Shown piece after piece: positions 25,601 to 39,000 of a stretch of 64,000 nt of DNA; within the stretch, counting starts at the first letter, position 1; the number at the start of each line of letters is the position of its first letter. The position numbers were made by a program, and so were the translations under genes. Below the pieces are notes generated by a model that saw only the letters and a list, made by a program, of their open reading frames with translations, had not been told where the DNA came from and ran no database searches. The stretch is taken from NCBI GenBank assembly GCA_948470475.1, contig OX419346.1:18984417-19048416 (forward strand), written 5' to 3'. Source of the stretch: Galaxea fascicularis. Lineage: Eukaryota; Cnidaria; Anthozoa; Scleractinia; Euphylliidae.

Positions 25601-28600
25601 TTTATGCTAGAGTAAACGTTATTCAGTGGTATTTTAAGACGGTATTAGTGAGATGAAGTGTGATTTAGAGTAATTTAAAGTTTCCGACATTCTCACTACG
25701 GTTTGTTTTTACTTCCAGTATCTTGATGACTATAACATGAACTCTTCAAAAGAAATGAAATTGGTGTTCTTCATGGACGCTATAGAGCACGTTTCAAGGT
25801 GAGCAAATTTGATTTTCCTCCACAGTTATGTATTGTCATCATTTGTCTTGTTTTGTCGACCAGTGAAGGATCAAAAACGTCTCATTTTAGTTGTACTTTA
25901 GGTTTCATTCGTTTTCCCCACAAGTATCAGTCATAAAATCTCCACGTCCAGTGTTCTTTTAGTAGCTGGATAGTGTTTAAATATGTGCTTTCTTGGACGG
26001 TTGCGCTTGGTTAAGTCTAAGTTGATTGAGAGGAAAAAAGCTTTGTTTTCAGCTAAAAATGATTGGAAATGGATACATGGAGACGAGAGCTTTCTGCGCT
26101 ATTGTAGTTGACTTTAAACATCTGTTTGTATTCTTGAATACTACATTGTCTGTGTTACTTAAGAAAAGCAAACCGAAATAGGTAGAAACATGTTATACAG
26201 AGAATTCTAAGGTTTTCCAGTGGAGATTGTCGGACGTCTTCGGAAGTGTTCGGGTGATCTTCGTAAATCTTCAATTTGGCTTCCGTTTATTTGTTGTAGG
26301 ATTGCTCGTATGGTTCGACAACCTCGTGGAAATGCTCTGCTTGTTGGCGTTGGAGGAACAGGAAAACAGAGTCTTACAAGGTAATATTTAACATTTATTT
26401 CACAGTGAGCTGATATATATCCCGCAACAAGTGTGAGTGGAATTATTGTTTGGTTACAAACAATTAAACAAGAAATATTGCTTGAATTTGCTGACTTTCA
26501 TTTTGTAGAAGTACAAAAAACATTTAATAACAGTCTTACGTACCTTCTGTGGAGCCTCGTGCGATTGACTAGCGCACCATTCAAGGTCGAGTATTGTACT
26601 CCTACTGACTTATGGTACAGAAAGCCAGTAGCGAATATTGCCACAGTTATGGGTCTCCATGACTTAAGCGAGCACTCAGTAAGACTCTAACTGAGCTTTT
26701 GTGAACTCTAATCTCCTCAACTTTGTTACTTTCAGACTTGCGTGCCACATGTCTGGTTACCTCTGCTTCCAAATCGAGCTGACTCGTGGCTATGACTACA
26801 CTGCTTTCCGAGAGGATCTCAAGAAACTTTACATGTCGGCTGGAGTTGAAGGGAAAAATACCGTCTTCTTATTTACTGACACGCAGGTAGATACGAGTGT
26901 GATATGGTGTATGATCGGTGTGATATTTTTCCTTTTAAATGCTCCTTTTTTTTGTCTTCGCAGATCGTTGTCGAAGAATTTCTGGAAGACATCAACAACA
27001 TTTTGAACTCTGGCGAGGTGTGAATTTCATTGTGACTTCTTTTTGAGTTCGTAGATTCTTATAATTTAAACATTGCGGTCCATAATTTTCTCACTACAAC
27101 CTATTTTTGCTCAGAAGAGTTTGTTTTTTGTCTGTCCTTTGATATTGTTTTGTTTTAAGCTGAGATGCTTCCATCACTTGAACATTCAAAATGCCGCAAA
27201 TGAGCAGCTGAGACGCCAAACCGTGTCGTCTTTTGTAAACCATCAAAGATTTAGTAGCATCGAGTAGAGCAAATGTGAACGAAGGGCTAATGCTTGAAAC
27301 TTCATTCTCTACTGAAACTCTTTACGTAACGCTGGCCAATTTGTAATAGTATCATCCAACTAGTGGACGAATGCAAATCCTGCATTTTGATTGGCTATGC
27401 TACTAGAGGACTATTAGAAATAGTCCTCGAGTAGCAATCGAGCGTGACGCTTTCTTTCGATTTATTCCCAAATAAATTCAACTTGCATTTGCTAACTTTG
27501 TTATTGCCTTTTCTGTCCGACTAGTTGGGTGATACTAAAACAATCAGACCCTTCGCCCTCAAGGGCCGCGGGTCTAATTGGTAATTATTCATTCAGCTGA
27601 TCAAACCAAATTGTCGTTTATCACCCCCCCCTACCGAAGCAGCACCACAGTTTCTTTTAAAACAAATCCCCTTTAGAAGTGTGAGTAGTGATGATTTATT
27701 TTATGTCAGGTACCAAACTTGTTCGAATCTGAGGAATATGAGCAGGTGTTGAATGGAACCAGACCGCATGCCAAGGAAGCTGGTGTTCCCGAAGGTGACA
27801 GGTGAGATTTAGGCGTCCACTTTCCTCGACTCATGACGTTATTCGTGCATCTATACTTTGATGGCAAACCCCTCTAGACCATTTAAAACGCGAGGTGTAC
27901 ACCCTCATTGCATAACAGTTGTTATAGTTCAGTTGTTATAGTTTCATCTTTGATTAGTTCCGTTAAATTGATGGTACTGGTTTACCTTAGCGAGTTACTG
28001 TTAGGCGATAGTATCGGCAACAGATACTAGTGCGAATGGGATTAAGTGAACTTGCATTCGTTTTATTATTTCCGGTTTTCTACTCTTTATTACACCCATT
28101 TTGAAATCACTCGTCATTCGTGAAATCTGATTGGCTCCCAACAGTGCAATTTATTCCCAAATTGCACCATTTTTTGCTCTAAATCACATCCTTTTTTTAA
28201 GCCCATCAAAATCCAAAACTGGTTTTCCTGAAGTGAACATTAAATAAATATTAATATTGACAAAAAAAAAAAAGTGTGATCTCAAAATGGGTGGAATAAA
28301 GTGGTAATTGAACTTCGTGTCGTGCAATTTTCGTCTAAAATCATACTTGTGATTTCAAATCGAACTCGCGCTGTGCGCTCATTCGATTTTGAAATCACGC
28401 GTATAATTTCAGACCAAATTGCACTCCACTCAGTTCATTTACCATTATGAATACTGCAACAAATATTATTCTAATACATTGTTAATTATTAAGAACAACA
28501 ATTGACTAACATGGTGAACTACAAGGTTATTAATCTCGAACAAAGCTACTTCAGAAAACAGCGCACTTTTCCTTCCCTCCTGCCCCCTAGCAATGTTGAA

Positions 28601-29322
28601 TGTGGGAAGCTCCGACTCATTACTAGGCAAACGTTTGGGAGACGCAAACGATATCGATGAAGGGAGGGGGGGGGTCAACTTCTTTAAATTATTGTTTGCA
28701 CTTTAAAACGAGTTGCAGTTCTCTTAGCAGTTGTGTGTTAGATGGCTCAAATATCGTGTTCTTATTTTCCAGGGATGCAGTCTTTAACCACTTTATCAGT
28801 CGAGTGCGAAACAACCTTCATGTAGTACTCTGCATGAGTCCTGTGGGGGATGCTTTCCGTACTCGTTGCCGTATGTTTCCTTCACTAGTCAACTGCTGCA
28901 CTATTGACTGGTTTACGGAGTGGCCAAGGTCAGTTGAATGGTGCTTACATAAGGGTCTTGATGTTGTGCGCAAAAGAAGGCCAGTTGTGGAATCCTGTAA
29001 TTTGTTTTTATCGTTGCAGAGAAGCACTGCTGTCTGTGTCACAGAACTTTTTCGAGGAGATTGATCTGGGTGCTGGCGATGTTAAGGTAGGAGCATAGAA
29101 CATTTTGTTCTGCTCGTGTCTTTGTCTTTTTATCGGATTTTCGACCTGTCTGGCGGAAGGAAGGACCGACCCGCACACCCACCGACCTATTGACCTTTTT
29201 GGTGATCTATATTCCTCGCTGTTTCGTTCGTAGCCATGGCAGCCATCTTTTCCGCGTTGTTTTCACTATACTGAAACGCTGCTTCTGATTCAGTACTGCT
29301 TCAATGTAAGGTACACCATGGT

Positions 29323-29356
<34 letters not shown>

Positions 29357-29973
29357 GTTGCTGTCTACACTAAAACACTCTGCCAGCGTTTTCATATTTC
29401 CCCCCGCTCTGCAAAACATTCTCAAGAAGCTCCGTTTTCTATGACCAAAAACGCCATTTAGTATGTGCTGAAGCCTGAAATGGGGAGGAAGTTTTGTCGG
29501 GATTTTGTCGGGATTAGCCGGACTGGACTGGACTGGACTGGACTGGGCTTGGTTGTGTGAGTTTTTGATTGACAGTTTTTCTGTTGTTACCATTACAGGA
29601 CAGAGTAGCCGAGATGTGTGTTGAAATTCACACAAGTGTGAGTTCCATGGCGGAGAGGTTTTATGCCGAGCTGCGACGACGATACTACACGACTCCGACT
29701 AGTTATCTGGAGCTTATCAACCTGTATTTATCCATGTTGGATGATAAAAGAAGGTAATACGACGTAACCTGAAAATAGAGAAACTGGGGGATGTTGGGTG
29801 TGTGGTGGTGGTGGGGGGGGGGGGGATTGTGAACTGACGTCGTTGCCTACCGAGCACCGATAACCCTACCTTGAAAATTAATAGATTTTCTTTGAAAAGG
29901 AAGCTGTAAGAAATTTTTTCCGAAAGATCCCAAATAGTTTGTCAAATTTAATAACTACTACTACTACTACTAC

Positions 29974-30013
<40 letters not shown>

Positions 30014-33000
30014 TAATTAATTAATTAATAAAGATATAATTTATGGTGAACAACATTGAACATTCGAATGACTGTTTCTTCCTCAAAGCTGGGTAGAAAA
30101 GTCGACTTCGCCTTGTTTATTAACCCACTTCTCAATGCGAACTCTGATTACCGTGTTAACATACAACCTTTCACAAAGAATACGGGGAAACAGAACCACC
30201 TTAAATTCCCTTTCACGAAGAATCAGAGTCTTATCACTCTTATTAATTACTCGGATTGCAGGCAGTTGGTTGGTGCACGAGACCGAGTGAAGAATGGCTT
30301 GAAGAAGCTTCTGGAAACCAACGATCTGGTGGATAACATGCAGGTTGAATTGGTTGCGTTGGAGCCACAGTTGAAACAGAAGTCTCTTGATGTGGAGAAA
30401 CTGATGGACAAACTACAGACTGATCAGGACGAGGCTGATAAGGTTTGGAAAATTAGTACTGAAAAAAGCTTAGCTTTTGTCGGTTATTTGCGTGAATTCT
30501 TTCTCTCGATTTTTCCCCTTTTGTTTTTCGTTCTTCGATCATGTGGGTATTTGAGCATCTATTTTTTCGTCTTTTCGTTCACACTTTTTATGTTGTTTGC
30601 ATTCGCTTTTTTCACTTTCATTGTTCGTACAGCAGCTTCCTCCTTCTGTTGTTCCTCGCCTTTATTTTTTTCGTTTTCTCGTTTGTTCATGTATTCCTTT
30701 CTTGCAGGTTCGTAAAGTTGTATCAGCAGAAGAGGAGGTCGCTAAGGGGAAGGCAGATGAAACCCAGGCCATCGCGGCTGAAGCTCAAAAGGACTTGGAC
30801 GAGGCTCTACCTGCTCTTGATGCTGCTAACAAGGTGACTTTATGACGTCACATAGTAAATAACTTACATATTTCATAGAGCGCCCTTGCTCTCGCTTTGA
30901 TATCAGAATACCCAATTGCTTGTATGAATTACATCCAGATGTGCGGAAACCACCAGCTAAAAATATAGATCTTCGAATTCCGGCTTCAAAGTTCACCAAT
31001 GATTTATCACTATTAAAACAAGACTAGAAAATAGCATCATTAAACTTACGGCTCTCAATACACTATGGCCGTCTTCGTGAACATTTTCTGACTGTTCGTC
31101 CATGATTTCAAACTTGTGTTGCACCTCCTGACTTATGATGACAATAGGCTGATTTAGCAACAGGACGGGAACGTCAGATGACGACGGGAGAGCGAGCGGA
31201 ATAGTCTGGAATCTGTTCTAATTTGACCATATTTGGGTATTTGCACTGCGCGCGCCGTCGTCAAGTGAGGTTCCCGTTGTCTTGCTAAATCAGCCTAATA
31301 TTCAACCAGTGAGACCACATCGCAGTTTTCATTGGGGCCCTGCAATTAATAACTTGAGACGCTTTGTAAAATCAGTAATTTTGGTAAATTGAGGACCAAA
31401 GGCACAATGACGCAACCTGTCATTTACACCTTTACAGCTCACAGAACTAGAGCTGGAAGTTTAGGGGGATTCCCCGCGGCGTCTATCTCATAGTTTTTTC
31501 AATGCTCATGACTTTTCCATAATTCAAATCAACTCACCATTCACCCTTTTTTGGTCCTCTGTACGAGACATTATCTTGCCGTAGTTTATTTTAACTGAAC
31601 TGGCTTTTCTCTTGTTCCCAGGCCCTGGATTCTTTGGACAAATCCGACATCTCTGAGTTGCGTGTGTTCACCAGTCCCCCCGAGCTGGTTATGACCGTCA
31701 TGGAATCCATCTGCATTCTTTTGAATGCAAAGTAAGTGAAAACCCGAGGCTATTGTGGAAATAGCCGTGCATATTTTGTGTCAGTCCCCTTCTAACGATT
31801 TGTTGGTGATTAAGTAAGACTAATAAAGTGGAATAAAGTGTTGCGGTACAGTGAAGCAAGAAACATTCCCTGGTTCGAGTAATGAAGGCCTTCCTTTTAA
31901 TGGACTTTCTAGGTATCAGTGGTAATCCACGTCAATCTCCTTGTGTGTTCTTTGTAAAGTTCGAAAAACTTCCGTACCCTCTTGATCAGTTTCTAATTGG
32001 TTTTATCTCATGTGGTTTTATATCAAGGCCTGACTGGGCAACGGCAAAGAGTATTCTGGGAGATGCCAAGTTCTTGTCCAAACTCATGGAATACAACAAG
32101 GTTGGTGACAAACGTTTTTGAAAACATTTAAGCAGTTCGCAATATTGTGGGAAAAAGAACAAGTATTCTGGTTGTCCATTGCAGATTTTAATCTTTAAAT
32201 AATTGTCACTTAATGTTTGAAGTCATCGAGGTTATGAAAAGTGATATTGTCCCAAGCAAAACCAGTCGAATGGGGGACTTGAATATGTAGGAATTAGAGA
32301 ATCAGAATTATTGTAATTCAGTGCGCACAAATGAAGAAAGTTGATGGATCTCGTGTACGCGGCGAGTCCAAGCTTTTTAGGAAAGTAAATGAGCCAGACC
32401 TGATTCGTGTGCAATCTTTGCAATACTTGATAAGGTTCCGCTTATCCGCTTCATGACAAAAGATACCAGAAGAAAACAAGACCGGCATGAATTATTAAAG
32501 TTAGCCTGCAGAAGTGTATTGGGCCACAATCTCGGGTTTTCAAGCCGTGATGTGGTGGAACAAATCAACGGAGTAGAGAAGGGCTAATGGTATTTTTTGG
32601 CGGGAGGGTGCCGTTTAAAAGTAGTCAGTATGTAAGACCACCATCTTGGATTTTTAACCTTTGGAGAGTTGAAACGGCCTAATACCTGCCCCCTTCGTCG
32701 CATTTGCTTCACTACCCATTCTTCTTGTTTATAAGCCATGAATACCCAGCGCTCGCACGTCCCCAAATACGCCTTTTCTGCAGGCTAAAATTCAATTCAC
32801 CCGACGGTCATATTAGACACAAACGAATTGCAGCGTCTTCTTAATTCTCCAAATCAAACTTGGAGGACGCTAGTTGCATTCAGTCAGTAGAAGTACTATG
32901 ATCATCTTTGGACTCAAACGCACCAAGCCAGTTCTCACTGTTTGTCTACCTTTCAGGATAACATCCCTGATGCCATGTTGAAGAAGCTGAAAAAATACAT

Positions 33001-36000
33001 CGACAACCCCAAGTTCACACCAGAAAATGTGGAAAAAGTTTCCAAGGTACGTTGAACGCCGGATTTTAATGTCCCTTTTCTCCTCTTCTGTCCTTTTCAC
33101 TGTGTTTGATTGTAAATAAATGGTGTATCACTTTTTAGGCGTGTCGTTCTATGGTGATGTGGGTACGTGCCATGGATTTGTACGCCAGAGTGTTCCGCAC
33201 GGTTGAGCCAAAGAAAAAGAGGTATGTGTGTTCGTAACTCTTAAACCTTTCACTCCCAGGAGCGACCAAAAGGTAATTATTCCTTACAGTAACATAATAT
33301 TACAGGACAGACAGGCAATGAGAATAAAGAAAAAGGTATATTGTTTGATTTAACACCAAATTCTCAGAAGTAACATTATAAGTTAGTATGGCAGACGGTA
33401 AGGAGAATTGATATTGAGATCGTGGGCATGAAAGTACGTTTAGAATTACTTCAAAACTTTCTTTAATGATTTAAAATAAACCATCGCGTTTTGAAACGGG
33501 AGGAGAGCTTCCGAACAGCCCAAGATTACGTTAGCCAAAGACATGAAGACTGACAGATTTGCTCTTAGATTTTTACTTAAAGAAACACTTGAAATAATAA
33601 TTTGCTTGCTTTTGTTACGTGGTTTTCTGCAGTATTTTAAACATCGAACTGTTACAACTATTTTAAGAAATGATTTTTTGTCGTTAGGCTTGCCGCTGCT
33701 CAGGTAGAATTGGATGCGGTTATGGCGACTCTAAAAGAAAAGCAAGACAGTCTGGCTGCTGTTGAAGAGAAGGTATGATTATGAAGAATTTATCTTATCG
33801 CATTCTCTTATAACCCACGACTTCGGATTAGTGAAAAGAGCTCAAATATAACTATGAACTATTGAAATATTTTGCCGTCCCAGTGGCCGAAAATACTGTA
33901 TGCTTCGTTTCGTTAAGTTTGTTTTCGTCACTGTTCGTTGGTTTGTTTGTCTTTTGGCCTGGTAATTTGGTTTCGTTTGTTTATTCGTTCGTTTGTTTGC
34001 TTTTCAAGCAAACGTTGTACAACAAAAAGGCCTCTTCAAAACTCGATTATTTATACTATGATACATATGTTTGATTATGGACACATTGTGTTTTTGTTTG
34101 TTTGGGAAGATTGCAGAGCTCCAGGCCGCCTACGACAATAGCATCGCTGAGAAAGAAACGCTGACCAAAAACATCGCACAGACTGCGGCTCGGCTGAAGA
34201 GAGCATCCAAATTGACAACGGCTCTGGGAGATGAGCAAGGCCGCTGGACAGAGAATGTAGCTGTAAGTACACAGAACAAAATCCCAGCACTTCAAGTCAA
34301 ATCTAAATAATTGATGTGCGGAATATGTTATTCCTTTTTATTTGCCAAAGCTGTGACTTTCCCCTACAACATATGTTAGGTTTCTTTAACTTTTCAATGC
34401 TGTTATTATGATTACATCACTCAAAAGATTGGTGGAGGGGCGAGCGTTGGCAGGTACTTATATACAGTTCACCTAAGATCTGGCGCGCGTTTCTCGAAAC
34501 TCCCGAAACTTTTCGGGCCTATTTCGGGTGTTTCCTTCGTATCTTGAAAACGAGGACCTTTCCAGGCATGAAATGTTGCAAGAAATTTGCCTTGTCGTTT
34601 CTTAACGTTTTATGGGATAGGTTTTCACAGTGTCACAGAAGGATTGAATTGCGTCAAAACAATTATCGCCAGCGTAACGAAAGCGTCTTTCTGCGTGAGT
34701 TCACTCCGCAAGACAGCAACTTTCCCGTAAAACTCCGCTATGTGTTTTCTAATTACGCGTGTGCTTGATGAAATAGAAATAAAAGCTGAATGCAGACTCA
34801 AAGGAATTGCTAAAGCGAGTGTGCACCACTGAAATTCCTGTCTGCCGTTTTACTTATCTTTACATGACGCATCCTCTGTTGATTGACAGGCGTTTGAATT
34901 GGAAATTGGTAACGTGGTTGGAAACGTGTTTGTAGCGGCGGCCTGCGTAGCCTATTTTGGCGCCTTCACCAGTCTGTACCGCCATGAACTGGTGTCATCT
35001 TGGATTCAACGCTGTAAGGACCTGGAGATACCCGTATCAGATGACTTCAGCCTGATCAATGTGTTAGCAGACCCTTTTGAGATCAGGCAGTGGAACGCTG
35101 ACGGTCTTCCCAGGGATTCGGTAAGTAGAATCTATTCCCTGTGATATTTGCCATATTTTCCCAATTAAGCCCTCTTCTCTCTGTTCGATATATACCCTTC
35201 AAGACATTGAAAAGATTGAATCCAGCCCACCCTCCCCTCCCTGACCCCTACCCTATGTTTCACATTCTGTTCACTAATTCATGATTGTGATTGAAACTAT
35301 GCAAGATTCCTCCTTCTTAAGACTTCCAACTCTTTCACTATGATGTCAAACTTTCTTTTGAATTTCTTCTGTTTCTCTGTTTCTCTTGGTATTGGCTTTT
35401 GCTCATTTCTCTTGTGCTTCTCCTGTAGGTGTCCATTGAGAATGCCATCCTAGTGACCCGAGGTCGCCGTTGGCCTTTGATGATTGATCCTCAAGATCAG
35501 GTCTGTTGCCCAACACACTAGTGAAAACAAACAGTCTGACACTGAGACAAGAGACAGTCAGACATGCAGGCAGACAGACAGACAGATGCAGGGACGTGCG
35601 GACAGACGAGTCTGGCCGAGTTCACGTAGACCGGCTAAGAAGAGGACACACAAGCAGACAGATAGTCAAGCGTATTGAGCGTCAGAAACTTGAGTGCATT
35701 TAGTTAGATAACACCTCCAGAGAATTAGAAAGATAAAGACTATCAACACGCTGAGAGGCAGATTTTGTCAGAAAGAAGCAAAGGATTGAACAGGCAAAAA
35801 TTAATGACATTTGGAATCGTTTACCATTTTTGTCGACCTTTTTTTTTTTATCTATACTAAGCATTGCAACAGACCTTTTTACAAACAAGCATTCCAACAC
35901 ACCTCATTACAACCCAGCTTACAACAGACCTCATTACAAACCAGCATTACAACGGACCTAATTACAACCCGGGTTACAACTACCCTCATTACAACCCGGG

Positions 36001-39000
36001 TTACAACAGACCTAATTACAACCTGGGTTACAACGGACCTCATTACAACCCGGGTTACAAATGACCTTATTGCAACCTGGGTTACAACGGACATCATTAC
36101 AAACCAGCATTACAACGGACCTCATTACAACCCGGGTTACAACGGACATCATTACAAACCAGCATTACAACGGACCTCATTACAACCCGGGTTAGAACGG
36201 ACCTCATTACAACCTGGGTTACAACGGACATCATTACAAACCAGCATTACAACAGACTTTATTACAAACTAGCATTACAACGGACCTCATTACAACCCGG
36301 GTTACAACGGACCTAATTACAACCTGGGTTACAACGGACCTCATTACAACCCGGGTTACAAATGACCTTATTACAACCTGGGTTACAACGGACATCATTA
36401 CAAACCAGCATTACAACGGACCTCATTACAACCCGGGTTAGAACGGACCTCATTACAACCTGGGTTACAACGGACATCATTACAAACCAGCATTACAACA
36501 GACTTTATTACAAACTAGCATTACAACGGACCTCATTACAACCTTGGTTACAATGGACCTCATTACAACCCGGGTTACAACGGACCTCATTACACACCAG
36601 CATTACAACGGACCTCTCTACAACCTAGGTTTACAAACCAGCATTACAACGGACCTCATTACAAACCAGCTTTACAACGGACCTCTCTACAACCTAGGTT
36701 TACAAACCAGCATTACAACGGACCTCATTACAAACCGCGTGCCACTGCGTGGGCTCAAATGTCCGGAATTTCTGGCCATGATCCAACAATTGTTGGCATT
36801 AATGTTGAAGTATATTTGTGTGCTTTTGACGATAATTTGATCGGTTAAAAAGCAGATAGAAATAAATAGCAGCTAACAGTTTCTTGGTTCCTCTCTGTGA
36901 CAATTCTTAGGCGAACCGTTGGATCCGAGCAAAAGAAGCTAAGAATGGACTCAAAGTAATCAAACTTACGGACCAGAATTTCTTGCGCACGCTTGAGAAC
37001 TGCATTCGCATTGGTATGCCTGTGCTACTTGAAGAAGTCGGAGAGACCCTGGATCCAGCTTTGGAACCAATTCTGTTGAAACAAACCTTTGTACAGGTAT
37101 ATTAACAGTAACTTGGTCGTCACATGTTGTTTGATCGTTGATGGAAACTGGTTTCAAAGGCGGTTGAGCACATTTTCAAGGCTGACAGCGTTTCTGTGTT
37201 CTCATGCAGGGTGGCCGTACTTTAATCCGCCTAGGAGACAGTGATATTGACTATGATAAAAACTTCAAGTGAGTTAATTTCATTTATTAACCTTTTTTAT
37301 TGACAAGGCTGGCTTCGTATGCTCTAATGAAAGAGGGTTATGTTTCAGCATTCGAAAATGAGACGGAGTGTTATCATAGGTCAGCCCCTCTTTTCTTTGT
37401 TCCTCAGATTCATTTCTTAGAGACAGCAACAACGACAAAGTTCATAAACGTTTTACTGTTTTCCTGAACTGATCTCCATCCATGGGCTCTGTAATATTCT
37501 CCTTCTTCCTGTAGACACTAGATAATTGTAGCTTAACTCCTATTTCATCAGCTGCTAAGATTCCTTTCTATGAAACAGCAGTTTGAGTGTCATTTCCTGA
37601 ACTGCTTTCTATTCCAGTGTTCATTTATTTTATACTTTCCATGCAGATTCTACATGACAACCAAACTGGCTAATCCTCATTATCTACCTGAAGTGTGCAT
37701 CAAGGTTACCATCATTAACTTCACTGTAACCAAGTCTGGACTCGAGGATCAGCTTCTAAGGTGAAAGGACAACATGAATCTTGGAGAAGAGTCCTTAAAA
37801 TGTCACCCTGTTTTCCTGTGGACTGTACTTTCTGTCCCCTCAGTTGCACGAACAGTTACCATAATTATTGTTGGTCTCAGTATTTGCGACCATCAAAAAC
37901 GGCGCCAATATTTGCGCTTATTACTTTTATTTTTTTGTCATTTTAGCGATGTTGTGCGGCTCGAAAGACCGGATCTTGAAGATCAGAGAAACCAACTGAT
38001 TGTGCGTATCAACTCAGACAAAAACCAGCTGAAAGCCATAGAAGACAGGATCCTCAAACTGCTTTTTACCTCGGAGGGAAATATCCTGGACGATGAAGTC
38101 CTTATCAATACTTTGAATGAGTCTAAGGTAATGCTATAATCTACTGTAAGGGGCGACGTTTTCCCTGACAAATGAGGGAGCGTAGGGGAGGGTTGGGGAA
38201 GATCTCTCTGTGACATGCAAAGATTGTCCTTAGGCATTTAAAGGAGCTCCGTATGGACACCGTGAATATTCATTTTCAGTTGTAAAGGTCGTATTTAACA
38301 GATACTACACGTGCGCGTGTTGCATGTGAGATTGTAGTTCGCGTCTCGTTTCCTTTGATCGACAAGCAACAGTAGAATAATAGTTTTAATTGAAGACACC
38401 AAGCAAATTGCTAGATTTGCTAAATTCACTTGGAAATCTAACTAGAAATAGCACGTAACTCTGGGCATGGTATAATGGCTCATATCCCGTGCTGTTAATC
38501 CAATCAAAACTCTGGAATCCCATTATCCGGTGATGCCGATTTTAATAAACCATTAGCGCGTGTCTCGCAGTTGTTTTCTCAGACAAAGCGCACGATGACA
38601 AATGCGGCATAGACCACTGCAACGTGAAACTGCGTTGCTTACTGTAGTTAAGATATCGCAAAGGTTGTTTATGAAGTCATGATACGCGCTGGTGCGCAAC
38701 GTCGTACTCAAAAAGATGGTATGGTTTAGTTTAGTACTCTTATCACGGCAAAGGCATTTTTTTAAATAACTTATTCCGTTCCTCTGCAGGTCACTTCAGG
38801 CGTGATCAGCACTCGGTTGAAAGAGGCCGAGATGACCGAGGAGAAAATCACACTCGCTCGTGAGAAGTACCGTCCTGTGGCCACACGGGGGTCTGTTATG
38901 TACTTTGTTGTGGCTAGTATGGCTGAAGTGGATTCTATGTACCAGTATTCACTCAAGTACTTCAAACAGGTATTGTGTGATTCCGTTGTGTAAAGAATGT

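Noticed and set aside
35811..36840. Open frame with repeated HYNPGYN and TDLITT peptides
   Set aside because: This is the 27-bp minisatellite. The period is a multiple of three, so frames stay open by chance. It lies between two well-supported dynein exons.
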